From NCBI GenBank assembly GCA_040222875.1, contig JAVKCG010000053.1:744001-808000 (forward strand): a stretch of DNA of 64,000 nucleotides, in the 5' to 3' direction. Position 1 is the first letter of the stretch; every line of letters starts with the position of its first letter. The notes beneath the pieces are model-generated. The model was not told where the DNA came from. It ran no database searches and saw only the letters and a program-made list of their open reading frames with translations. This document shows positions 10,201 to 18,807 of this stretch, in pieces. The stretch comes from JAJCYL01 sp040222875 (lineage in GTDB: Bacteria; Bacteroidota; Bacteroidia; Cytophagales; Cyclobacteriaceae). The translations under genes were made by a program, and so were the position numbers.

Positions 10201-10480
10201 AGCCACCTTCAATGGGCATGATGTAAACTTCAGTTGGGCCATCATATTGTGCGGAAAAGGCTACCAGTGAGCCATCTGGAGAAATATCAGCATGCTTTTC
10301 AATGCCCAAATGAGTGGTCAGCCGTTGTGTTGTTTGTGTAAGCAGGTTATGCTTCCACAAATCGCCTTCTGCAGTGAAGATCACTATATTTTCATGGATG
10401 GTTGGGAATCGGTAGTAGCCTTTTTGGGCTGTAGCATTGATAGTTGCAACAGCCAGTAATACTGTTATAAATGACCTCAT
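7226..10480 (-). CDS. Tricorn-like S41 family protease
   Basis: A 1084-residue exported protein with a signal peptide ending near residue 19 (ATAQ). Residues about 25-620 form TolB/WD40-like beta-propeller repeats (SPDG, SPDSKWLAYSA, SPDGDWLYFLSD). A core domain leads into a PDZ domain at about 760-850 and an S41 peptidase domain to about 1060. The nucleophile is Ser967 in ETASDGEA, followed by Asp968. His742 in ELSALHHF aligns with the tricorn catalytic His, but the Ser that precedes it in archaeal tricorn is Leu741 here. The family trims peptides released by other proteases; periplasmic location is inferred from the signal peptide. Upstream of it is the threonine dehydratase gene, 60 bp away on the same strand. 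Confidence 0.92.
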   Translation of the reverse strand: MRSFITVLLAVATINATAQKGYYRFPTIHENIVIFTAEGDLWKHNLLTQTTQRLTTHLGIEKHADISPDGSLVAFSAQYDGPTEVYIMPIEGGLPKRLTYDGERASVIGWTPDNRVIYSTQHYSTLPNTQLVLVDPNTLEYERVPLDQASDGAYTNDMSQLYFVRQPFQGSQTKRYKGGTAQNLWKFDFTNEAEGLTTYYPGTSKNPMIQGNDLFFLCDNDGTMNLYSMPLGEKVGWLQRTTSKGWDLKEPDAQGGRVVYQKGADLYLFDVQTNQERKLEITLPSDFDQQRSQWITNAVDQISDVHISANGEKVAITSRGKVFSSPIKQGRFVEVTKKDGIRYRNAQFQGDSDELIFLSDESGEVEFWGAADNGMNLPKQLSKGEKSLIMDMVISPNGGFTAFWNKEYNLKIINNATSEVRLVDHSEFFGFGALSWSPDSKWLAYSAPAENNNSLLQIFNVQSNVKKKVTTDRLDSYGPAWSPDGDWLYFLSDRNFETIVGSPWGPRQPEPFYDKTTKIFALDLKGGSDFPFKEENELSNLQADSEEPIKSKKKRQLVYDNPSNPLNINGLENRLYEVPIGGGNRSQLSVNEEYLFWIETASTPDSKSDLFALKISNESDNPAVAIAKDISSYELSDDGSTLLVETNNALFVREADDYELDKEKDRVDLSNWKFEVDPKDEWRQMFVDAWRLMRDYFYDKNMHNVNWQAQLDKHLPLVERISDRDELDDLISHMVGELSALHHFVRSRDKRKPEVEIEVASLGVTFTRNDAQGGYLIEQIYQSDPDYPEALGPLSKPNVKIKQGDIITAINGVSTLSVDHISDLLRNQANKQVRLSIKTASGASFDEIVKPITAREERNLRYADWKLSRRKMVDEKSNGEIGYIHLSGMSGRNYIEFVKDFYPAFNRQGLIIDVRHNTGGNIDSWVLEKLMRKAWMYWQGREGRPYWNMQYAFRGYMVSIINEETASDGEAFAEGFRRLELGELIGTRTWGGEIWLSSSNRLVDDGIASAAEFGVYGPEGEWLIEGHGVDPDIIVDNLPNETFNGKDSQLDAAIDHLLEKIRKQPITVPKAPSYPNKQFEYEEN

Positions 10481-10540
10481 ATCTTCGGATTAATTGAAGA
10501 TTTGAAGATAGTTGTTTTTAAAAGGAAGGCGTATAGCGAA

Positions 10541-11506
10541 TTATTCGGGAGGTGGTGGCGCAAGGATTTCTTGAAGAACCGAAAGGTTCAACTTCTTACC
10601 TGTAACTACAAGCACTACAGATTTTCCCTTGAAAGTGTCTTTTTCTTTAATTAGTGCTCCCAATGTTAATGCAGAAGCCCCCTCTACTATCATATATTCA
10701 TGTTGAACAAACAGACTGATTGCCGCTTTTATCTCACTTTCATCAACTAAAATAAAATCATCAACTAACTCCTGACAAATTGGAAAAGTAATGCTGTCTT
10801 TTTCCATACCACCAGCTGTGGCATCTGAGATGGTGGGGGTGTCATCATCATCAAGAATTTCACCTGCTTCGATTGACCGTTTCATCACAGCAGAATTGAC
10901 TGGCTGCGCACCAATGATCTGAATAGATGGGTTCACCTCTTTTGCATAAGCCGCAACCCCGGCTATTAACCCTCCACCACCAACAGGGGTAATGATTGCT
11001 TCCACATCTTCAAGCTGATTGAGTATTTCTGCAGCAATTGTGCCCTGGCCTTCAACTGTCTTCGGGTCATTGTACGGGTGGACTAATACCTTGTCATTTT
11101 CCTCCGCATATTTTCTTGCATGATGCTCTGTGTCAACGGCATCAGTACCATGAAAGGCCAGCTCAACATTGTAATGTTTCAATGCGTCCAACTTGGCTTT
11201 TGATACTGTTTCCGGTAAGAACAGTATTCCCTCCAACCCAAATTTATGGACAGCATGAGCAAAGGCTGCCCCATGATTGCCGGTTGAGCAGGCCACCAAA
11301 CCCTTGGACTTTTCCTCATCACTTAGCCGAAGGATTTTATTCATCACCCCCCTGATTTTAAAAGAGCCTGACACCTGTTGGTTTTCAAGCTTCAGATAAA
11401 CTTCCGCTCCGGTCAACTTGCTGAGTGCCGGTGAGTAATCTAGCGGTGTCTCCCTGATCTCAGGTTTAATTAATTGATGGGCTGATTGGATGCGTTGTTT
11501 CCACAT
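10541..11506 (-). CDS. Threonine/serine dehydratase, PLP-dependent
   Basis: A 321-residue fold-type II PLP enzyme. Lys50 in SGSFKIRG forms the Schiff base, STGNHGAAFA binds the PLP/substrate carboxylate and the glycine loop TPVGGGGLIAG binds phosphate. The length matches catabolic-type threonine dehydratases and serine racemases, without the C-terminal ACT-like regulatory domain of biosynthetic IlvA. It likely deaminates threonine to 2-oxobutanoate; serine or hydroxyaspartate activity is also possible. It ends 60 bp before the tricorn-like gene, which may be read from the same transcript. Confidence 0.88.
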   Translation of the reverse strand: MWKQRIQSAHQLIKPEIRETPLDYSPALSKLTGAEVYLKLENQQVSGSFKIRGVMNKILRLSDEEKSKGLVACSTGNHGAAFAHAVHKFGLEGILFLPETVSKAKLDALKHYNVELAFHGTDAVDTEHHARKYAEENDKVLVHPYNDPKTVEGQGTIAAEILNQLEDVEAIITPVGGGGLIAGVAAYAKEVNPSIQIIGAQPVNSAVMKRSIEAGEILDDDDTPTISDATAGGMEKDSITFPICQELVDDFILVDESEIKAAISLFVQHEYMIVEGASALTLGALIKEKDTFKGKSVVLVVTGKKLNLSVLQEILAPPPPE

Positions 11507-11864
11507 GGGTTGATAATAACTTTGAAAGGTTTGATAAAAGGAGTATCAATTTTAGAACGGTTATGAACGGAAATGGAGTAAACATTAAAAAAACCAAAAT
11601 TTAATGTTTAGTCTGATTTTGACCTTAATTGAGGTGGTTAGTGTTGCAATGCCGTCCCTATGGGATTACGAACTCAATTTAAACCTATTCAAATCAATGA
11701 AGGGGATTCTGAACCATTTATTAACGAATAAAGTAAACTTAAAGGAGAATCTGATTAGGAAAGGAAAAGGAATTAGAAATTCATTGTTCTAATTGATAAG
11801 AATTACGCAAAAAAACCTAGGACATTACCAAGACAACATATATTTAATATCAATTCCTACGATA
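11507..11864. other. 358-bp gene-free region before the OLD-like gene
   Basis: No convincing gene. It holds a perfect 11-bp inverted repeat (11579-11610) and a short REP-like word at 11651-11672. A 62-codon frame here has no recognisable product. Base composition is visibly A/T-rich, like the gene that follows and unlike the threonine dehydratase gene before it. Confidence 0.6.
11579..11610. repeat. Perfect 11-bp inverted repeat
   Basis: TAAACATTAAA (11579-11589) and TTTAATGTTTA (11600-11610) are exact reverse complements around a 10-bp A-rich spacer. It lies 255 bp upstream of the OLD-like ATPase start and 73 bp upstream of the divergent threonine dehydratase start. It could be an operator, a hairpin, or an end of the inserted segment. 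Confidence 0.6.
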
Positions 11865-13772
11865 ATGGTTCTCAAATTCCATCAATACTTTACCACTCTT
11901 CCTGTTCCTGATAAGTTAACGGATAGCATATTTACTGAAAAAGGTGAGTCGCTTAATAAGATCGGAAAGCTGTCCAAAATTAACGTTTTTGTAGGCCCAA
12001 ATAATTCTGGGAAAAGTCTATTGATTCGAGAAATTCTCAAAGAGAAAGAGTTCTCACCGCAATTGGATACGAATTTATTGAATCCTATAAATAAGCATAT
12101 CGATGAATGTAAAACTGCATTAAAAAATATTTTTAATGAAAAGCAATGGGCTTGTCTTTTAGGGAATAATAACAGACTGGACGATTTAATAATTGATAAT
12201 GTCCTCAATGAATATGATGGTTCAAAAAGAATAGAAAATCATGTTAAAAATATGGTTGATGTTTTGAAGGCAACCAAGGAAAAAGGATTTCATACATTTC
12301 AACTTAAACGAGGAGATAGTCACCATTTCCGGCCAAATCAAAATAAAGACATAATCAAGGCACTGGATAATACTATTCAGCAGCTTACGACTGCTTTGGA
12401 ACGGTTTTTCCTTCCAAGCTTTGCCAAAATATATAGTCCAACAATTCGATCGCTTAGAAAATATGGTGGAAACGAGACACTTCTCAGTAAAAAAACAGTA
12501 GCTGAGTATAGTTTTAGTGGTGATATCATCGTTGAAAATGGTCAGAATTTATACAGCGACCTTCACAACATACTTACTAGTGGCTTTGACATGCGTCGAA
12601 GAAAGGTAGAGTTTGAAGCCTTCCTTTCAGAATATTTTTTCGAAAATCAAAAAATTGAACTCACACCACATCAAGAAAAAAATGAATTAACCCTTAAGAT
12701 TGGATTAGAGGCAGAGCGTCCCATATATGATTTGGGTGATGGCCTTCAAATGATTATCTGTCTTACATTTCCATTATTTCAGTATGATCGCGGAATTATC
12801 GTTATAGAAGAGCCTGAAATCTTCATGCATCCTGGATTACTGAAGAAATTAATTGAGACATTCCTAAACCATGAAAAGTCCAACAATTTTCTTTTCTTGA
12901 TTGCAAGCCATTCTAACCATATTTTGGACATGGCAAACTATTCCAATAACATTTCTGTCTTTTCTGTTAGAAAGATATTGCCAGAAGGAACGTCTAATAA
13001 TAAAGAAGCTAACTTCAGTTTAAATCAACTAAGCCAAGGTGATGATAGTGCGCTAAAACTGTTAGGTGTGGCAAATACGTCCGTATACCTGGCCAATTCA
13101 ACAATTTGGCTTGAAGGGATCACGGATGTACTATACTTCAGGAAGTATTTCGAGGCATATTTAACAAATCCGAAAATCAAACCTAAATATGTAGAATGCA
13201 GGGAATACCAAGAAGGAGTCCATTATGCATTTGTTACCTCAGCAGGCAATAATATCACTCATTTTGATTTTTCTGATAGTCCCAGAATTGAGGATTTAAA
13301 AAAACGAATTGCTGTGAGGAAATTATGTGGCAAGGCTTTCGTGTTGGTAGATGAAGACAATGCAAAAAACAAGGGGCTTAAAGAAAAGTTTTTTAAAGAG
13401 TTAGGTGGACGGTTTAGAGTATTGCCGGTAATTGAGGTAGAAAATTTGTTACCTATAGATGTAATAATTGAGACAGTTAAAGACTTCCCCACATGTTCTG
13501 ATTTAGCTATCTCTGATCGTCGAATGGACAAAATACCAGAACATAAAAACATCCGTCTCGGAACTTTTATTGATAAACATCTACTAAAAGGAATCGATAC
13601 TAAGTCGAGAAAGAAATTCTCAGTCAACAGTAAATCATCGCAATCTAAAACTCTCAACTGTAAACTTGATTTCTGTAACAAAGCCATCAATCACATCACA
13701 CCAGACAATATGACAAAAGAAACAAAAAAGGTGGTAGAGGCTATGCTTGATTTTATCATTGAGCAAAATTGA
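11865..13772 (+). CDS. OLD-like AAA ATPase with C-terminal TOPRIM nuclease domain
   Basis: A 635-residue protein starting at the ATG of MVLKFHQ; a longer TTG-started frame adds only residues unlike the family. The N-terminal ABC/SMC-like ATPase has Walker A GPNNSGKS (residues 44-51), Walker B IIVIEEPEIFMHP and a switch histidine in IASHSNH. A TOPRIM-like domain follows, with a glutamate motif (WLEGITDVLYF) and an acidic motif (VLVDEDNA). This is the layout of OLD (overcoming lysogenization defect) nucleases, several of which cut DNA and block phages. No UvrD-like helicase (Gabija partner), reverse transcriptase or other companion is adjacent, so it would be a stand-alone type. It is A/T-rich, stands alone between threonine dehydratase and dnaE, and looks horizontally acquired. 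The defence role is inference. Confidence 0.85.
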   Translation: MVLKFHQYFTTLPVPDKLTDSIFTEKGESLNKIGKLSKINVFVGPNNSGKSLLIREILKEKEFSPQLDTNLLNPINKHIDECKTALKNIFNEKQWACLLGNNNRLDDLIIDNVLNEYDGSKRIENHVKNMVDVLKATKEKGFHTFQLKRGDSHHFRPNQNKDIIKALDNTIQQLTTALERFFLPSFAKIYSPTIRSLRKYGGNETLLSKKTVAEYSFSGDIIVENGQNLYSDLHNILTSGFDMRRRKVEFEAFLSEYFFENQKIELTPHQEKNELTLKIGLEAERPIYDLGDGLQMIICLTFPLFQYDRGIIVIEEPEIFMHPGLLKKLIETFLNHEKSNNFLFLIASHSNHILDMANYSNNISVFSVRKILPEGTSNNKEANFSLNQLSQGDDSALKLLGVANTSVYLANSTIWLEGITDVLYFRKYFEAYLTNPKIKPKYVECREYQEGVHYAFVTSAGNNITHFDFSDSPRIEDLKKRIAVRKLCGKAFVLVDEDNAKNKGLKEKFFKELGGRFRVLPVIEVENLLPIDVIIETVKDFPTCSDLAISDRRMDKIPEHKNIRLGTFIDKHLLKGIDTKSRKKFSVNSKSSQSKTLNCKLDFCNKAINHITPDNMTKETKKVVEAMLDFIIEQN

Positions 13773-13804
13773 GGGTTCTAACTCTAAATCTAACGATCCC
13801 AAAA

Positions 13805-13828
13805 AATTCGAAATGACGCCTTCGAATT
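13805..13828. repeat. 8-bp hairpin after the OLD-like gene
   Basis: AATTCGAA (13805-13812) and TTCGAATT (13821-13828) are perfect arms around an 8-nt loop, 32 bp after the OLD-like stop and 35 bp after the convergent dnaE stop. There is no clear T-run, so it is at best a weak terminator for either gene. Confidence 0.45.
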
Positions 13829-13863
13829 TGAAGAATTGATAATTGTCAGTTGGACATTGACGC

Positions 13864-16800
13864 TCACCCCACCAACTTACAATCCACCTCAGCTATCCGT
13901 TTCATTTTTTCCAAAAACTCATTACTCGGATCAACATTGAATTTGCGGGAAAGCATCTCTACGTTGATATTTTTCTCGGCGTCTTTCACATTCACTTTTA
14001 GGGGCATCTTACCATGAAACTCTTTAGAGATGGATTCGAGGTCATTGATCAGGGCTTCATTGAGGTCGTCAAGGTTGAGGTCTACTTTCAGGCCTTTGGT
14101 CATCTTATCCCGCACCTCGCTTAAATGCATGAAGTTCTGAATCTTGAATTCGTTTTCATCTTTATTGCGCCAGCTTGGTACTACCTGCCCCTGAATGAAG
14201 AGAAACCAGCCATCAACCAAATATTCTTTGAAATTGAGGTAGTCGCTGCTGAAAAGGAAAAAGGTGTGGTTGTCGGCATAGTCCTCTATGGTGAGTGTGC
14301 CAAAAGGCTTGCCAGTTTTGGTGGTTCGGTGGGCCACATTGGTCACTATGCCCCCAATCCTGATCACTTGCTTTTTCGCCAGCGTATCAAGGTCTTTTAA
14401 CTCTGATACCCGTGTGTTGCAAAAATGGCTGAGTTCTAGTTTAAACTGGTCCAGTGGGTGGCCGGTGATGTAGAGGCCAACAACATCCCGCTCAATGTTG
14501 AGCTTTTCAATTTCGCCGTACGGTTCTACAGGAGCTGCTTTCGGTTTCATTACCGGAACTCCGGAATCCCCACCAAAAAGAGATACCTGAGAGCTGTTCT
14601 TTTCAGCGAACATTTTCTCAGCATACTTGATGGCTTTTTCTATCAGTGAGGTGTCGCTTTCATCAGGTGCCACCAAATACTGACGGCGGTGATATTCCTT
14701 GAAACAGTCAAATGCGCCAGACATCGCCAGGCATTCGAAGGTCTTTTTATTCACCGATTTCTGGAACAACCTTTCAGCAAAATCAAAGATGTCTTTGTAA
14801 GGGCCGTTGGTTTCCCGCTCCTCAATAATGGCTTCAACAGCGGCTCCACCAGTTCCCTTAATGGCGGCCAACCCGAAGCGGATTTCGCCATCCTTATTCA
14901 CCTGGAAATCAGTGAATGATTCATTGATGTGAGGGCCCAAAACCTTAATGCCGCTGCTTCGGCATTCCTCCATAAAGAAGCCCACCTTTTCAATATTGCT
15001 CTGGTTATGGGTGAGCACTGCGGCCATGTAGGCAGCGGGATAATTGGCTTTGAGATATGCTGTATGATAGGCAACAATGCTATAGCAAGTGGAATGGGAT
15101 TTATTGAAAGCATAAGCGGCAAATGACTCCCAGTCGCTCCAAATTTTCTCTGCAGTTTCTTCGGGAATGTCGTTTTTCGCACAGCCTTCGAGAAATTTCG
15201 GCTTCAGGGCGTCAATGATTTCCTTTTTCTTCTTGCCCATGCCTTTTCGCAAGGAATCAGCTTCACCTTTAGTGAATCCCGCCAGTTTTTGGGAAAGGAG
15301 CATAACCTGCTCCTGGTAGACTGTAATGCCGTAAGTCTCCGCCAGGTATTCCTCCATCGCAGGCACATCATAGCTAATGTCTTCCCGGCCATGTTTTCTG
15401 TTGATGAAGTTGGGGATGTACTCCATGGGCCCTGGGCGATAGAGTGCATTCATGGCGATTAAATCCTGGAAGCGGTCTGGTTTAAGGCCTCGCAAATATT
15501 TCTGCATCCCAGCAGACTCAAACTGAAAAGTACCGTTGGTTTCTCCACGTTGATAAAGCTCATAAGTCTTTTGGTCATCAAGCGGGATGTTATCCTCTTC
15601 AATCTTTTTGCCATAGCGCTTTTCTACATTGGCAATGGCCGTTTTGATGATGGAGAGCGTTTTTAATCCTAGGAAATCCATCTTTAACATCCCTGCATTT
15701 TCAACCACGCTATTGTCGAATTGGGTCACCAGCATTTCGGTCTCTTTCGAGGTAGCCACCGGAATGTATTTGGTGATGTCATCAGGGGTGATGATGACCC
15801 CACAAGCATGGGTGCCGGTACTACGAACTGATCCCTCAATCACTTCTGCTTGTTTGATGACTTCCGCTTGTTTATCATCACCTTTTTTGAGGGCGGCTAA
15901 TTCAGGAATGTCGTTAAAGGCGCTGGCGAGGGTTGTTCCTGGTCGCTCAGGTACTAGCTTGGCTATGGAGTCGGTTTCAGGAAGTGGCAGCTCCATTACG
16001 CGGCCGGCATCCCGAATGGAAGATTTGGCTGCCATGGTGCCGTAAGTAATGATTTGGGCTACCTGGTTAGCCCCGTATTTCTCAATCACATATTGTAACA
16101 CTTTGTCCCGGCCCTCATCGTCAAAGTCGATATCAATATCAGGTAGAGATACCCTGTCGGGGTTCAAGAACCTCTCAAACAGTAGGTCGTAGGCAATTGG
16201 ATCAACATTGGTAATACCGGTGCAATAGGCCACCACTGATCCAGCTGCGGAACCCCTTCCGGGGCCAACAGAAACACCCATTTCTCTTGCTTTCGAAGTG
16301 AAATCCTGAACGATCAGGAAATAACCTGGATAACCAGTGTTAGCGATAGTTTCAAGTTCAAAATTGATCCGCTCTTCGATTTCTGGTGTGACCTTTTCGT
16401 AACGCTTTTTCGCACCTTCAAAAGTGATATGTTTTAAGTAGGCGTTTTCTCCACGTTTGCCTCCGTCTTTGTCATCTTCCGGCTCAATAAACTTTTCAGG
16501 AATGTCATACTTCGGCAGAAGCACTTCCCGCTCAAGTTTGTAATCTTCTATTTTATCTACAATCTCAGCGATATTTTCTATGGCCTCGGGAACATCGGCG
16601 AAGAGATTCTTCATCTCATCCTGACCTTTGAAATAAAATTCATGATTTGGGAAACCAATCCTAAAACCACGGCCTCGGCCAACAGGGTTGCTCACTCGCT
16701 CATTCTCTTTGATACAAAGTAGCACATCATGAGCTGTGGCATCTTTTTTATCGAGGTAATAGACATCATTTGAGGCCACCACTTTCACCTCATACTTCTG

Positions 16801-18090
16801 AGCGAAAGAATAAAGGACTTCATTCAGGTGGTTTTCTTCATCCAGCCCATGCCTGATGAGTTCCACATAAAAATCGTCTTCAAAAAGATCCAGCCACCAT
16901 TGAAACGCCTTTTCAGCCTGGGTTTCGCCAACGTTCAGAATCAGTGACGGAATTTCGGCAGAGAGACTTCCGGTGAGTGCTATCAGGTCTTGCTTATATT
17001 CCTTTACCAGGTCTTTATCAATTCTGGGATATAGACCATATAGACCTTCTACAAATCCTAATGAACTGAGTTTGGCAAGGTTGTGATATCCGTTTTTATT
17101 TTTAGCAAGGAGAACTTGTGAGTATCGGCGGTCAGGGTTGTCTTTAGTGAACTTGGTAGTTTTTCGGTCGTTCGACAGATAAAATTCACATCCAACAATA
17201 GGTTTGATGCCTTCGCGGTGGGCATCCCGAACAAATTGAAAAGCGCCATACATATTGCCCAGGTCAGTTAGTGCAACAGCTGGCATTTCAAGTTCTTTCG
17301 CTTTTTTAATAATGCCTTTAGTATTGGGCGTGGCTTGCAATACTGAATATTGTGAGTGAAGATGCAGATGGCAAAAAGGCCCTTTGATGTCGTTTATTTC
17401 TACTTTTTCTTCTCCCAGGTGGCCTGAAGCTTTTTTGATTTTTTGGGAGAAGTTGGCTTCATCAAGATCTGGGGCTTCATAAGTGATTTCATTGAGTGCA
17501 GTGCCATCAATTGGCGGCACAATTCTTTCCTGAATAAGGCCGAAGAAACAATTAGCTGTGGCATGCACATCGTACGCAGCATCATGGGCATCTTGAAATG
17601 GTTCACCAAAAAGTTTTTCGTAAAGCTCAACTAGCTTCGGTGGCTTCAATTTTCCGCCCAATCCACCGGCTAACTGACAATATTCTTTTGATACTTGCGA
17701 GGTGTCGATAGTCTCAATTTCCATCAGGGTCGATTCCATATCCTTCCTCAGAAATTCAGCACCAATAATTTTGTTATCGAATTCAATGTTGTGGCCAACC
17801 AGTCGTTTGGCTTTGGCAACATCCTCATTAAACTTCTCTAAAACTTCAGCTAAGTCATGACCTTGCTCTAGTGCCCTTTTGGTAGAAACACCGTGTATTT
17901 TTTGGGCATTAAAGGGAATGGTAAAGCCCTCTGGTCTTACTATGTAATTTCCGGTAGAAAGTAACTCACCCCTAGCTCCATGAAGTTGCCACGCTAGCTG
18001 GACCAAACGGGGCCAATTGTCTAGATCAGAAACTGGTGCGGTGTAATTATGGGGTAACCCGGTGGTTTCTGTGTCGAATATGAGGTACAT
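13864..18090 (-). CDS. dnaE: DNA polymerase III alpha subunit with fused N-terminal proofreading exonuclease
   Basis: A 1408-residue replicative polymerase, longer than the usual 1100-1250. Residues 1 to about 195 are a DnaQ-type DEDDh exonuclease: FDTETTG (Asp6, Glu8), GHNIEFD and HDAAYDVHA. The PHP domain starts near residue 235 (CHLHLHSQYS), with TDLGN where many have TDHGN. The polymerase core has PDIDIDF with two catalytic aspartates and KMDFLGLKTLS with the third. An HhH region and a C-terminal OB fold (IRIGGIVTNV) follow. The protein carries polymerase and apparently its own 3'-5' proofreading domain in one chain. It stands alone between the OLD-like gene and the divergent sigma-factor operon. 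Confidence 0.93.
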   Translation of the reverse strand: MYLIFDTETTGLPHNYTAPVSDLDNWPRLVQLAWQLHGARGELLSTGNYIVRPEGFTIPFNAQKIHGVSTKRALEQGHDLAEVLEKFNEDVAKAKRLVGHNIEFDNKIIGAEFLRKDMESTLMEIETIDTSQVSKEYCQLAGGLGGKLKPPKLVELYEKLFGEPFQDAHDAAYDVHATANCFFGLIQERIVPPIDGTALNEITYEAPDLDEANFSQKIKKASGHLGEEKVEINDIKGPFCHLHLHSQYSVLQATPNTKGIIKKAKELEMPAVALTDLGNMYGAFQFVRDAHREGIKPIVGCEFYLSNDRKTTKFTKDNPDRRYSQVLLAKNKNGYHNLAKLSSLGFVEGLYGLYPRIDKDLVKEYKQDLIALTGSLSAEIPSLILNVGETQAEKAFQWWLDLFEDDFYVELIRHGLDEENHLNEVLYSFAQKYEVKVVASNDVYYLDKKDATAHDVLLCIKENERVSNPVGRGRGFRIGFPNHEFYFKGQDEMKNLFADVPEAIENIAEIVDKIEDYKLEREVLLPKYDIPEKFIEPEDDKDGGKRGENAYLKHITFEGAKKRYEKVTPEIEERINFELETIANTGYPGYFLIVQDFTSKAREMGVSVGPGRGSAAGSVVAYCTGITNVDPIAYDLLFERFLNPDRVSLPDIDIDFDDEGRDKVLQYVIEKYGANQVAQIITYGTMAAKSSIRDAGRVMELPLPETDSIAKLVPERPGTTLASAFNDIPELAALKKGDDKQAEVIKQAEVIEGSVRSTGTHACGVIITPDDITKYIPVATSKETEMLVTQFDNSVVENAGMLKMDFLGLKTLSIIKTAIANVEKRYGKKIEEDNIPLDDQKTYELYQRGETNGTFQFESAGMQKYLRGLKPDRFQDLIAMNALYRPGPMEYIPNFINRKHGREDISYDVPAMEEYLAETYGITVYQEQVMLLSQKLAGFTKGEADSLRKGMGKKKKEIIDALKPKFLEGCAKNDIPEETAEKIWSDWESFAAYAFNKSHSTCYSIVAYHTAYLKANYPAAYMAAVLTHNQSNIEKVGFFMEECRSSGIKVLGPHINESFTDFQVNKDGEIRFGLAAIKGTGGAAVEAIIEERETNGPYKDIFDFAERLFQKSVNKKTFECLAMSGAFDCFKEYHRRQYLVAPDESDTSLIEKAIKYAEKMFAEKNSSQVSLFGGDSGVPVMKPKAAPVEPYGEIEKLNIERDVVGLYITGHPLDQFKLELSHFCNTRVSELKDLDTLAKKQVIRIGGIVTNVAHRTTKTGKPFGTLTIEDYADNHTFFLFSSDYLNFKEYLVDGWFLFIQGQVVPSWRNKDENEFKIQNFMHLSEVRDKMTKGLKVDLNLDDLNEALINDLESISKEFHGKMPLKVNVKDAEKNINVEMLSRKFNVDPSNEFLEKMKRIAEVDCKLVG

Positions 18091-18279
18091 AAAGAAGCTG
18101 TTCTATTGCCTTGGAATGTTGGACGAATTTAATTGTGCAATAGAGCGAGAGCAAGATTGAAGAAGGGAAGTTATCCACATTACACACGAACAACGGAATT
18201 CGAACGGCTTATGGGAATTTTAATCTAATTTGGGTGGTTTGACGATTTGAGAATTATTATTGTGATTGATTAAACAGGT

Positions 18280-18807
18280 TTGGGTGAAGTAAGAGACATA
18301 TCAGGTGATGGCGTTTTTGGCCTCAAGCAATTCCGTGAATTATTTGATACCTACTTTAAGCAGGTAAAGAATTTTATCTACTACAAATTGGGTGATGCGG
18401 ATGCTGCGGAAGATATAGCCCAGGAGTGTTTTATGAAGGTTTGGGAAAACAGGGACAAAGTGAAGCCAGAATCAGCTAAAAGTTATCTCTACACCATTGC
18501 TAACAACCTTACTATCAATCAACTCAAACGGCAAAAAGTCATCTATAAGTTCATGAGCCGCAAGGTGAAGACAGACCATGGTGAAACGCCTCAATATGAA
18601 ATGGAGCTAAGTGAATTTGACAAGCACTTGCAAAATGCAATTACTGCATTGTCCGAAAAGCAGCGGATAGTCTTTCTGATGAACCGAATTGATAGCCTTA
18701 CCTACGCAGAGATTGCTGAGAGACTCGAGATTTCGGTTAAAGCTGTGGAGAAGCGCATGACTGGCGCCCTAATGGCACTGAGGGCGACAATTACCCACAA
18801 AATTTAA
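18280..18807 (+). CDS. ECF RNA polymerase sigma factor (FecI-like)
   Basis: A 175-residue sigma factor of the Bacteroidota ECF group. Region 2 is at about residues 18-85 (AEDIAQECFMKVWENRDKV, SYLYTIANNL) and region 4 at about 118-170 (LSEKQRIVFLMNRID, then YAEIAERLEISVKAVEKR). The start is a TTG, because no ATG or GTG is available before region 2. The anti-sigma FecR gene begins 103 bp downstream, followed by a TonB-dependent receptor, the standard cell-surface signalling order: the ligand-loaded receptor signals through FecR to free the sigma factor, which should transcribe the receptor. Target promoters cannot be named from here. Confidence 0.92.
   Translation: MGEVRDISGDGVFGLKQFRELFDTYFKQVKNFIYYKLGDADAAEDIAQECFMKVWENRDKVKPESAKSYLYTIANNLTINQLKRQKVIYKFMSRKVKTDHGETPQYEMELSEFDKHLQNAITALSEKQRIVFLMNRIDSLTYAEIAERLEISVKAVEKRMTGALMALRATITHKI

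Noticed and set aside
11604..11792. 62-codon frame before the OLD-like gene
   Set aside because: No recognisable product, overlaps the inverted repeat, and lacks a promoter.
11793..11864. Upstream TTG start of the OLD-like gene
   Set aside because: The ATG at 11865 fits the family N-terminus; extra residues do not look homologous.
18171..18179. TTATCCACA, a perfect DnaA-box word upstream of dnaE
   Set aside because: A single 9-mer is expected by chance about once in two such windows, and there is no cluster or AT-rich unwinding element.
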